From DATLHO01 sp035539855 (GTDB lineage: Bacteria > Bacteroidota > Ignavibacteria > OLB7), in contig DATLHO010000154.1 in the NCBI GenBank assembly GCA_035539855.1, positions 1-64,000 on the forward strand: 64,000 nt of DNA, read 5' to 3'. Numbering within the stretch: the first letter of the stretch is position 1; every line of letters starts with the position of its first letter. This document shows, in pieces, positions 40,689 to 48,519 of this stretch. Under the pieces are notes generated by a model, which was not told where the DNA came from, did not search any database, and worked only from the letters and a program-made list of their open reading frames with translations. Both the position numbers and the translations under genes were made by a program.

Positions 40689-42140
40689 TTAGGGGGTGAT
40701 TGTTATGCCGGCGGCGAAGGCGCCGACTTCGATTGAGCGGAGGATCGACCGGGTTGCGGTGTCGATGACGTAGACGATGCCGGGCGTCTTTGCGCCGACG
40801 ATCGGATGGTGCTGGTGATCTCCGCCGGTCTGGTTCTCGCATGTGACGAAGGCGCGGCGTCCGTCGGGACTGAAGGCGACCGCGTGCGGCTGGGTCTTGA
40901 GTCCGGTGATCGTGCCGACGACGCGGCGCGTGGCGACGTCGATGATCGAGACGCTCTGCGCGGCCTGGTTCGGCACCCAGATCTCGCCCCCGTCGCTTCG
41001 ACGCTCGAGGATCAGCGGCCGGCTCCCGACCGGGATGCTGTCGATCACCCTGCCCTCGATCAGATCGACCACGCGCACCTGCGCGCTCGCGCGGCAGGTG
41101 ACGAAGAACAGGCGGCCGCCGTCGACGAACACGCCCTGGTACGGCTCGTGAACCGCCCGGGCCGACGGCGCAAGCGGCGCGCCCGGAACGATCGGGATCA
41201 CCCGAAGCACGTCGCCCGTCGCCGCGTCGATCTCCGAGATGTCGTCGCTGCCGGCGTTCGTCGTGTACAGTCGAGTCTCGTCCGGACCGAGCGCGACACC
41301 GTGCGGGGCATATCCCCCCGTCTCGATGTCGTCGACGACCGTCATCGTCGCGGCGTCGACGCGCGTGATGAAGCGCTGCGTCATCGTCATGTCGAAGTTC
41401 GAGACGTACAGCGTCGCGCCGTCGGCGGTGATCGCGATCTGCGCCGGCGACAGACCGACCGCCGCGCTGCCGAGCTTCGCGAACGTCGTCGCGTCGTACT
41501 TCTCGATCTCACCGGCGGCGATCAGGTTGATGTAGAAGTAGCGGCCGTCCGGCGAGACGATGATGTTGTGCGGCGACTCCGGCGCCGACGACGCGTCGGG
41601 ACGCCGGCCGACGCTGATGTAGCGCGCGACGCGCTGCGTCTCGAGGTCGATCGCGGCGATGAGATCCTCGGCCTGGTTCGTCACGAGCACGCGCGGGCGG
41701 GCTCCCGACAGTGCAATCTCCCCTGCGTCACTCTTCGCGCCCTCGAGAATCCATCGTTTGATCGTCAGCATCTGCTCGCGCGGCAGCGCGTCGCGTCCGA
41801 GCGGCATGCGCGGCGACGCCAGGGGCGCGATCGCGGTGTCGTTGCTGATGTGCTGCAGCAGGTGGCTCTTCAGCGGCGCGAACGGAACGACCACCGCGCC
41901 GAACTCGCCGCCGGTCATCGTCGTCGTCCACGAATCGAACGAGAGCCCGCGCTGCGCGCCCGCGCCGCTGTGGCACTCCGAGCCCGCGCACGACGCGGCG
42001 AAGATCGGCGCGATGTGCTTCGAGTACACCACGGGCTCGTCGGCTCCGGGGATCACGATGGTTGAGGGCGAGACAGGATCGTCGCCGCAGCCGGCCAGGA
42101 TGATGGCTGCGAGCGCGAGGGGGAGGAGAAGTCGGCGCAT
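40689..42140 (-). CDS. Lipoprotein with cytochrome-c-like domain and YVTN beta-propeller
   Basis: 483 residues. Lipobox at Cys18 (IILAGC). A short cytochrome-like module follows: YSKHIAPIFAASCAGSECHS carries Cys51 and Cys56-His57, a CX4CH spacing rather than the usual CXXCH, and it ends MPLGRDALPREQMLTIKRWI, as in planctomycete-type cytochrome C modules. The remainder (about 155-483) is a YVTN-type beta-propeller (VLVTNQAEDLIAAIDLETQR, TLYVSNFDM, LYTTNAGSDDISEID, WVPNQAAQSVSIIDV). It is anchored at the envelope and probably carries heme; substrate unknown. Confidence 0.85.
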   Translation of the reverse strand: MRRLLLPLALAAIILAGCGDDPVSPSTIVIPGADEPVVYSKHIAPIFAASCAGSECHSGAGAQRGLSFDSWTTTMTGGEFGAVVVPFAPLKSHLLQHISNDTAIAPLASPRMPLGRDALPREQMLTIKRWILEGAKSDAGEIALSGARPRVLVTNQAEDLIAAIDLETQRVARYISVGRRPDASSAPESPHNIIVSPDGRYFYINLIAAGEIEKYDATTFAKLGSAAVGLSPAQIAITADGATLYVSNFDMTMTQRFITRVDAATMTVVDDIETGGYAPHGVALGPDETRLYTTNAGSDDISEIDAATGDVLRVIPIVPGAPLAPSARAVHEPYQGVFVDGGRLFFVTCRASAQVRVVDLIEGRVIDSIPVGSRPLILERRSDGGEIWVPNQAAQSVSIIDVATRRVVGTITGLKTQPHAVAFSPDGRRAFVTCENQTGGDHQHHPIVGAKTPGIVYVIDTATRSILRSIEVGAFAAGITITP

Positions 42141-42295
42141 GGGCTGCTCTGGAGAGTGAGGAGAACCTCGGAAGATCGCGGCACGCCGGCGACGGCGCAA
42201 GGGACGCGGAGATTTCTACCCTGAACCGGCCGCAGTCCTTTCGTACTTTTGTCGGCTATTCATGCAATGACGGTGCACTCCACGGGGCCGGATCC

Positions 42296-43693
42296 ATGGC
42301 GCAGGAGCAGAGCGAACATCTGCTGGAGATCGACGAGGAGCTGCTCGATGACCTCGAGGGGTTGATCGAGCTGCGCGACGACGGCGCGCTGAAGTCGATG
42401 CTCATCGACCTTCATGCGGCCGACATCGCGCGCCTGCTCACGTACCTGCACGAGGACGAGCGTCACTACATCCTCGACCTGATCGAGGAGGATGTCGCCG
42501 GCGAGGTCGTGCTGCACCTGCCGGAGGACCAGCGCACCGACTACCTGGCCGAGCTCGAGCCGCACGAGATCACCGACCTCGTCGAGGAGCTCTCGCCCGA
42601 CGACGCCGCCGACATCGTCGCCGAGCTCGATGACGACGTCGCCGAGGAGGTTCTGCGCAACCTGCAGGAAACCGACGTCGAGGCGACCGAGGAGATCCGC
42701 GGGCTGCTGCTCTTCGGCGAGGATACCGCCGGCGGCCGGATGACGACGGACTTCGTCGCGGTCACCGTCGACGATACCGTCGCCGCGTCGATCGAGCGCG
42801 TGCGTGAGTTCGTGCGCGAGACCGAGCTCGAGGTGCACGGCCTGTTCGTCCTCGATCGCGACGAACGCCTTGTCGGATTGCTGCGCCTGCAGGACCTCGT
42901 GCTCCGTCCGCCGACCTCCAAGGTCAGCATCGTCATGAGCACCGACATCGTGACGGTCGCTCCGGACGAGGACCAGGCCGTCGTCGCGCAGGTCATGCTG
43001 CGCTACGACCTGATCGACGTGCCGGTCGTCGACGATGACGGGCACCTGATCGGTATCATCACCTTCGACGACATCGCCGACATCATCGAGGACGAGGCGT
43101 CGGAGGACATGCTCTTTCTCGCGGGTGTGACCGAGGCGGAGAGTCCGACGACCGGACCGTTCGCCGCGGTGCGCCGCCGCCTGCCGTGGCTCGCGGTCAA
43201 CCTCGGCGTCACGTTCATCCCGACGATGATCATGTCGCGCTTCGAGGGAACGATCGGTGACTTCCCGAAGATCGCGATCCTGCTGCCGATCGTCGCGGGC
43301 ATGGGTGGCAACGCCGCGATCCAGTCGATCACCGTCATGGTGCGCAGCATCGCGCTCGGCGAGATCAGCCCGGGCCAGCGCCGGCGCGTCATCCTCAAGG
43401 AGACCGCGACCGGACTGCTCAACGGCGTTGCAATGGGAGTGACCGGCGGACTGATGGTGTGGCTGCTCTGGGGGAATCCGGCGCTCGGCGCCGTGCTCAC
43501 CGTCGCGCTCATCGCGAATCTCTTCATCGCGGGCCTGGCCGGGGCGGTCATCCCGCTGGTGCTTCGCCGGCTCAACTTCGACCCCGCCCTTTCGTCCGGC
43601 CCGCTGGTCACGAGCCTCACCGACATCAGCGGCTACTCGGTCTTCCTCGCGCTGTCGACGACGGCCATGGCGCTGCTGCTGCACTACCGGTAG
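42296..43693 (+). CDS. mgtE: Magnesium transporter MgtE
   Basis: 465 residues. The acidic N-terminal MgtE domain (about 30-135, ADIARLLTYLHEDER...), two CBS domains (about 145-205 and 210-265) and five C-terminal membrane helices (about 295-465) include the pore motif PIVAGMGGNAAIQS. It conducts Mg2+ through the inner membrane; the acidic cytosolic domains sense Mg2+ and close the gate. Divergent from the cytochrome/YVTN gene across 155 bp. Confidence 0.96.
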   Translation: MAQEQSEHLLEIDEELLDDLEGLIELRDDGALKSMLIDLHAADIARLLTYLHEDERHYILDLIEEDVAGEVVLHLPEDQRTDYLAELEPHEITDLVEELSPDDAADIVAELDDDVAEEVLRNLQETDVEATEEIRGLLLFGEDTAGGRMTTDFVAVTVDDTVAASIERVREFVRETELEVHGLFVLDRDERLVGLLRLQDLVLRPPTSKVSIVMSTDIVTVAPDEDQAVVAQVMLRYDLIDVPVVDDDGHLIGIITFDDIADIIEDEASEDMLFLAGVTEAESPTTGPFAAVRRRLPWLAVNLGVTFIPTMIMSRFEGTIGDFPKIAILLPIVAGMGGNAAIQSITVMVRSIALGEISPGQRRRVILKETATGLLNGVAMGVTGGLMVWLLWGNPALGAVLTVALIANLFIAGLAGAVIPLVLRRLNFDPALSSGPLVTSLTDISGYSVFLALSTTAMALLLHYR

Positions 43694-43701
43694 CGTCGGC
43701 T

Positions 43702-43806
43702 CGCTGCGTCATCGACGGAACGGAAAAGGGCGCAACAGCGTCGATGGAGGCATCCTGCCGGTCGCATCGCCTGTTCCGCCCTGACGCAGCGTCCGGTCCG
43801 ACCGGA
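43702..43806. terminator. Inverted repeats between convergent genes
   Basis: The 113-bp gap between mgtE and the convergent hypothetical gene holds two inverted repeats. One is a wide imperfect pair, CGCTGCGTC (43702) with GACGCAGCG (ending 43791), enclosing GGAAC/GTTCC. The other is a compact GTCCGGT-CCG-ACCGGAC (43790-43806) abutting the stop of the minus-strand gene. Likely bidirectional termination. Confidence 0.55.
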
Positions 43807-44424
43807 CTACTTCGACGCTCGCTTGCGCTTGCGCTCCTTCTTCTTCTCCTCGACCGCCGCCTTTCGCTCGCTCTTCTCGCTCGAAAGCTTTGCCGCGAGC
43901 TCGTCGCGAAGCTGCATCCGCGGCGCCATCCGCACGTCGGGATCGACGCCGTCGGGGAACGGACGATCGAGAATCCGGCATGCCAGCCACGCCATCAGAT
44001 CACCGACCGAGTACTTGCGCTCGCGACAGATCGCCGCCTCCGCTCCGAGATACCGGATCTGATCCGGATCGTCGAATTCGGTGACGAGATACGGCAGCGC
44101 GGCCTCGCCGAAACGGACGAGGTTCTCACCGAGGCGACCGAGATGATGTCCCGGAAGGCCCCACCAGTTGTGCATGAACGCGCCCGGGACGGCCTCGCAG
44201 TAGATGCGCACCATCTTCGGGTCCGGATCCTTGCCAAGAAGCAGCAGCAGCTCGTGCGCGAGAACACGGAGGCGATGATCTCCCCGCTCAGATTTCGCGA
44301 TTTTTTCGAGATCCTCCTGTGCCTTCGGGCGTGCGATCAGCCGATCGGCCTCGCCATACGTGAAGAGCTTGTCGACGGAAGTCTCCGTCAGCTCTTCGCG
44401 CATCGTGCCCAAGCCTACTGCCAT
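43807..44424 (-). CDS. Hypothetical cytosolic protein with basic tail
   Basis: 205 residues from ATG 44424, preceded by AGAGGA. No signal peptide or membrane segment. The body is mainly helical (ADRLIARPKAQEDLEKI, VLAHELLLLLG), with a conserved-looking aromatic patch MHNWWGLPGHHLGRLGENLV. The last ~35 residues are a Lys/Arg/Glu-rich tail (SSEKSERKAAVEEKKKERKR). HEAT-like repeats are possible but not demonstrated. No family recognised. Confidence 0.65.
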   Translation of the reverse strand: MAVGLGTMREELTETSVDKLFTYGEADRLIARPKAQEDLEKIAKSERGDHRLRVLAHELLLLLGKDPDPKMVRIYCEAVPGAFMHNWWGLPGHHLGRLGENLVRFGEAALPYLVTEFDDPDQIRYLGAEAAICRERKYSVGDLMAWLACRILDRPFPDGVDPDVRMAPRMQLRDELAAKLSSEKSERKAAVEEKKKERKRKRASK

Positions 44425-44547
44425 AATGATAGTTCCTCTCAAACAAGTATCCGCTGAATGTAACACCGTGGCTTCGCTATTTCCAAAGTGCTTCGGTGGT
44501 TTCGTAGATTGCCCGAAAGCCCCGCCAGATCACGATTCTTCCCAGGG

Positions 44548-44967
44548 ATGACCGACGACGCCGCCGATTTCTTCCGTTTCCTGACCAACAGCTACGTATC
44601 GGAGCCGAATGCGGAAAACGCGCAGCGTCTCTGGCGGGCCGTTTTCGCCCTCGATGGACTCTATTTTCTGCTTCGCCCGATCGGCAACGAGCCCGTTCCC
44701 GCGATCGCGATCCAGGATGGCGGACCGCACCTACTGGTCTGGACCGACCTCGATTCGCTGCGCGAGTACGTCTTCGAGTCCGACGAGGAGGAGGAGAGCG
44801 ACGATGGCGAGCCCCACTTCGTGTTCGTGCCGATGGCCAGGGCCGTCGAGCACATGCTGCGCTACGAGCAGCACGGCGTGCAGGGTGTCCGCTTCAACGC
44901 GCCGCTCGGCTGGGCGGTGCCGTTCGATCGGCTGCGCAGGGTGGCGGAGCTGATGGGGGTGCTGTAG
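44548..44967 (+). CDS. Small acidic hypothetical protein, first gene of the KirBac pair
   Basis: 139 residues. A FFRFLTNSYVSEPNAENAQRLW opening helix region (shown in part as FFRFLTNSYV) is followed by strands ALDGLYFLLRPI, PAIAIQDGGPHLLVWTDLD, an acidic loop SDEEEESDDGEP and a closing helix. The layout recalls SseB-like domains, but similarity is too weak to assign. It ends 1 bp before the KirBac start, so the two are translated together. An upstream GTG (44488) is a less likely start. Confidence 0.65.
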   Translation: MTDDAADFFRFLTNSYVSEPNAENAQRLWRAVFALDGLYFLLRPIGNEPVPAIAIQDGGPHLLVWTDLDSLREYVFESDEEEESDDGEPHFVFVPMARAVEHMLRYEQHGVQGVRFNAPLGWAVPFDRLRRVAELMGVL

Positions 44968-44968
44968 C

Positions 44969-45973
44969 ATGCGCCGGATGAAACGACGCGTCGACGCGGA
45001 TCGGTCGGTCGATGGGTCCGACGGCAACGGTGAGATCCGGAGCGATCTCCGCGATCTCGGGTTCGGCGCACGCGTGACCGAGCAGAGTCGGCTGCGACTG
45101 CTCAATCGCGATGGGAGCTTCAACGTGCGGCGCACGGGGCTGTCGTTCGTCGAGCGGATCGACCTGTACCACAGCCTGCTGACGATGCCGTGGTGGCGAT
45201 TCCACCTCGTCGTGTTCTCCGCCTACGTCGTGCTCAACCTCCTCGCCGCCGCCGGCTTCATGCTCCTCGGCGAAGGCGCGCTCGGCGGGATTCAGGAGAC
45301 GACCTTCACCGGCCGCTTCACCGAGACCTTCTTCTTCAGCGTGCAGACGTTCACGACCGTCGGCTACGGTCACGTCTTCCCCGACGGCCCCGCGGCCAAC
45401 ACCCTCGTCGTGCTCCACGCGTTTATCGGGCTCATGGGATTCGCGCTCGCGACGGGAATCCTCTTCGCCCGATTCTCGCGCCCGACGGCGAAGATCAGCT
45501 TCAGCCAGAGCGCCATCATCGCCCCGTACCGCGACGTCATCGCCTTCGAGTTCCGCATCGCCAACCAGCGTCGCAGCCAGCTCATCGACGTCGAGGCGCG
45601 CGTGCTGCTCGTGCGCAACGAGACGGTCGACGGCAAGACCACGCGCCGCTTTCACAACCTTGCGCTCGAGCGCGACCGCGTCGCGTTCTTCCCGTTGACC
45701 TGGACGGTCGTCCATCCGATCGACGAGGCGAGCCCGCTCTTCGGACTGACCGAGCACGAGATGCGCACCTGCGACGCCGAGTTCACCGTGCTGCTGACCG
45801 CGACCGACGACATCTTCGCGCAGATGGTGCACGCGCGCACCTCCTATCGCGGCGAGGAGATCCTCTGGGGAGCGAAGTTCGCCGACCCGTTCGTCCCGTC
45901 GGACGACGGGATCCTGCGGGTCGACCTGCGACGTCTGCACGACACGGTCGAGGCGGAGATGCCGGCCAACTAA
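44969..45973 (+). CDS. Inward-rectifier potassium channel (KirBac type)
   Basis: 334 residues. The two-helix pore (about 68-95 and 143-168) surrounds the selectivity filter TTVGYGH (TVGYG at 130-134). The slide helix WWRFHLVVF precedes TM1. The cytoplasmic immunoglobulin-like IRK domain (about 180-325) has FRIANQRRSQLIDVEARVLL and WTVVHPIDEASPLFGL, standard for Kir proteins. Conducts K+ across the inner membrane, probably gated by ligand or lipid. Bicistronic with the small acidic protein upstream. Confidence 0.94.
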   Translation: MRRMKRRVDADRSVDGSDGNGEIRSDLRDLGFGARVTEQSRLRLLNRDGSFNVRRTGLSFVERIDLYHSLLTMPWWRFHLVVFSAYVVLNLLAAAGFMLLGEGALGGIQETTFTGRFTETFFFSVQTFTTVGYGHVFPDGPAANTLVVLHAFIGLMGFALATGILFARFSRPTAKISFSQSAIIAPYRDVIAFEFRIANQRRSQLIDVEARVLLVRNETVDGKTTRRFHNLALERDRVAFFPLTWTVVHPIDEASPLFGLTEHEMRTCDAEFTVLLTATDDIFAQMVHARTSYRGEEILWGAKFADPFVPSDDGILRVDLRRLHDTVEAEMPAN

Positions 45974-45991
45974 CCCCCGAACAGAGCCGCC

Positions 45992-46160
45992 CCTGTCATT
46001 CCCGGAGGGGATCTTTCTTTGGGTGCGTCTCGCCGCATGTCGAGATAGGAGCACTGCGTGTACTTCCTCGCGGCAGCGGCGTGCAGCTGTCTTCGCACTA
46101 CACCACCGCCTCACATGCGGCCGTCGCGCCGTAGGAAAGGTCCCCTCCGGGAAAGACAGG
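45992..46160. repeat. Large imperfect palindrome after the KirBac gene
   Basis: Arms of about 47 bp, starting CCTGTCATTCCCGGAGGGGA at 45992 and ending TCCCCTCCGGGAAAGACAGG at 46160, flank a ~75-nt middle. Ends and layout resemble the palindrome at 4749. It fills the gap between the convergent KirBac and aldehyde dehydrogenase genes. Confidence 0.65.
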
Positions 46161-46186
46161 AACGCCGTGTGGTTGGGAGAAGAGCG

Positions 46187-47701
46187 TCACCCCAGATCGA
46201 TCCACACCGTCTTCGTCTGCGTGTAGATGTCGAGTGCCGCGGCTCCGAGCTCGCGGCCGAAGCCGGAGTCCTTGTAGCCGCCGAACGGCAGCGCGTTGTC
46301 GGTCATGTTGTAGGTGTTGACCCAGACGGTGCCGGCCTTGACGCCGCGCGCGAAGCTGATCGCCTTCTTCACGTCGTTGGTCCAGACGCCGGCGGCCAGC
46401 CCGAAGCGGCTGTCGTTGGCGATGCGGATCGCGTCGGCCTCGTCGGTGAACGCGATGACCGACGCCACCGGCCCGAAGATCTCCTCCTGCGCGATCGTCA
46501 TGTCGTTGCGCACGTCGGCGAACACCGTCGGCGTGACGAAGTACCCGCGGTCACCGACACGCTCGCCACCGGCGACGAGCGACGCGCCCTCCTCCCTTCC
46601 CTTCGCGATGTAGGACATCACGCGGTTCATCTGCTCCTCGCTGACGAGCGAGCCCATGCGGGTCTTCGGATCGAGCGGATCGCCGACGACCATCTTCTTC
46701 GCACGGCTCGAGAGAATCCCCATGAACTCCTCGCGCGCCGCCTCCTCGATGAGGATGCGGCTGCCCGCGGTGCACATCTGACCCTGGTTGAAGAAGATGC
46801 CGCTGAGCGCCACCTTCGCGGCGAGCTCGAGGTTCGAGTCGGCGAAGACGACGTTGGGGGATTTTCCGCCGAGCTCGAGCGTGACCTTCTTGAGCGTCGA
46901 GGAGGCGTTGCGCATGATGAGCTTGCCGATCTCGACCGATCCGGTGAACGCGATCTTGTCGATCTCCGGATGCTCGACGATCGCCGCGCCCGCGGTGGCG
47001 CCGAATCCCGTGACGATGTTGACGACGCCCTTCGGCATTCCCGCCTCCATCATCAGCTCCCCGAGTCGCAGGATCGACAGCGACGTCTGCTCGGCCGGCT
47101 TGATCACGACGGTGTTCCCGCACGCGATCGCCGGGGCGATCTTCCACGTCGCCATCTGGATCGGGAAGTTCCAGGGGATGATTTGTCCGCACACGCCGAC
47201 GGGCTCGCGCAGCGTGAACGCGAACGCATTTGTGCGCGCGTTCGGCTCGATGGTCTCGCCCGTCGCCTTGCCGGCCCATCCCGCATAGTAGCGCCAGCTC
47301 GCGATCGACTGCGGCAGGTCGACCCGCAGCGACTCGAGCAGCGGCTTGCCGTTGTTGAGCGTCTCGAGCTCGGCGAGCTCCTCGATGTTCTGCTCCATCA
47401 GATCGGCGATCCTCCAGAGCAGACGTCCGCGATCGGCGCCGTTCATCTTCGTGTACTCGCCGCTCTCGAAGGCGCGGCGGGCGGCCTTCGCGGCGCGGTC
47501 GACATCCTCGCGATCACCGGCGGCGACGCGCGCGATCACCTCGCCGGTTCCCGGATAGATCGCGTCGAACGTCTCGCCGCTGGCGGCGTCGACCCACTCG
47601 CCGTCGATGAGCATCCGCCCGTGACGGAGCATCCCGTTGTCGAGCGGCTGGTTCTTCTGCGGCTTGATCGAGGCGATCGCGGCGGCTGCGGTATCGGACA
47701 T
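46187..47701 (-). CDS. NAD(P)+-dependent aldehyde dehydrogenase
   Basis: 504 residues of the ALDH superfamily. Catalytic Cys310 in GQMCTAG, general-base Glu276 in LELGGKSP, the oxyanion Asn in IIPWNFP and the cofactor GSVEIG motif are all present. Closest in pattern to betaine-/phenylacetaldehyde-type class 1/2 enzymes. Oxidises an aldehyde to the acid in the cytosol; substrate cannot be chosen from sequence. Stands between the KirBac palindrome and the LpxH gene. Confidence 0.93.
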   Translation of the reverse strand: MSDTAAAAIASIKPQKNQPLDNGMLRHGRMLIDGEWVDAASGETFDAIYPGTGEVIARVAAGDREDVDRAAKAARRAFESGEYTKMNGADRGRLLWRIADLMEQNIEELAELETLNNGKPLLESLRVDLPQSIASWRYYAGWAGKATGETIEPNARTNAFAFTLREPVGVCGQIIPWNFPIQMATWKIAPAIACGNTVVIKPAEQTSLSILRLGELMMEAGMPKGVVNIVTGFGATAGAAIVEHPEIDKIAFTGSVEIGKLIMRNASSTLKKVTLELGGKSPNVVFADSNLELAAKVALSGIFFNQGQMCTAGSRILIEEAAREEFMGILSSRAKKMVVGDPLDPKTRMGSLVSEEQMNRVMSYIAKGREEGASLVAGGERVGDRGYFVTPTVFADVRNDMTIAQEEIFGPVASVIAFTDEADAIRIANDSRFGLAAGVWTNDVKKAISFARGVKAGTVWVNTYNMTDNALPFGGYKDSGFGRELGAAALDIYTQTKTVWIDLG

Positions 47702-47774
47702 GGGAGTTCCCTGGGTTCTACAGTGGATGAGAAACGCGGAAGATACGAAGCGACGCAGCACTGCGATCGGCCCC

Positions 47775-48512
47775 TCATCCGCCGTACTGCCGCAGCTCCA
47801 CTCCCTCGTCGTCGACCACCAGGTACGAGCGGTCGCGCAGCCAGGTGCCGAGGTTGACGTAGCGGCCGCGGCCGTGCTCGATGAACGCGGGCCGGTGGTT
47901 GTGGCCCATCACCACGAGATCGAATCCCTCGTCGATCTTGCGCTCGGCGAAGGCACGCAGGCCGTCGGCCTCGCCCGGCTGCTCGCCGCCGTAGTGCTTC
48001 TGGGTCGTGTGGTCGCGGCTGCGTCGCGACGCGTACGCCGCCACGCCGATGCCGATGTCGGGATGGAGCATGCGGAAGAGCAGCTTCGAGCTGCGCGCGC
48101 GCAGCACCTTCCGGAGAATGAGGTAACCGGTGTCGTTGAACGCCTTGCCGTCGCCGTGCGCGATGTAGCAGCGCAGGCCCGCGATCGTCGTCTCGACGTC
48201 GCCCTCGTGCAGCACGACGCCGAGCTCGCCGGTGAAGAAGTCGCGGTGGCCGAAGTCGTGGTTGCCGATCACGTAATGCACCGCCACCCCCGCGTCGACG
48301 AGCCGCGCGATGCCGCCGAGCGTCCTGACGAACCCGCGCGGAATCACCGTGCGGTAGTCGAACCAGAAGTCGAAGAGATCCCCCACGATGTAGACCGACT
48401 CGGCTCCGTTCGCGAGGATCTCGTCGAACAGGCCGAGCACGTGCCGCTCGCGCTCGCGCGTCGATGCCGCGGAGCCGAGACCGAGGTGGACGTCGGAGAA
48501 GAAGTAGTGCAC
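47775..48512 (-). CDS. UDP-2,3-diacylglucosamine pyrophosphatase-like metallophosphoesterase (LpxH)
   Basis: 245 residues from a GTG at 48512, starting 7 bp after the stop of the upstream T9SS protein gene. Calcineurin-type motifs in order: SDVHLG, GDLFDFWFDY, GNHDF and GHNHRP, with the HGDGKAFND loop. The FDFWF aromatic patch and full motif set fit LpxH, which makes lipid X for lipid A at the inner face of the cytoplasmic membrane. This implies lipopolysaccharide in the outer membrane. Confidence 0.85.
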   Translation of the reverse strand: MHYFFSDVHLGLGSAASTRERERHVLGLFDEILANGAESVYIVGDLFDFWFDYRTVIPRGFVRTLGGIARLVDAGVAVHYVIGNHDFGHRDFFTGELGVVLHEGDVETTIAGLRCYIAHGDGKAFNDTGYLILRKVLRARSSKLLFRMLHPDIGIGVAAYASRRSRDHTTQKHYGGEQPGEADGLRAFAERKIDEGFDLVVMGHNHRPAFIEHGRGRYVNLGTWLRDRSYLVVDDEGVELRQYGG

Positions 48513-48519
48513 GCGGGCC

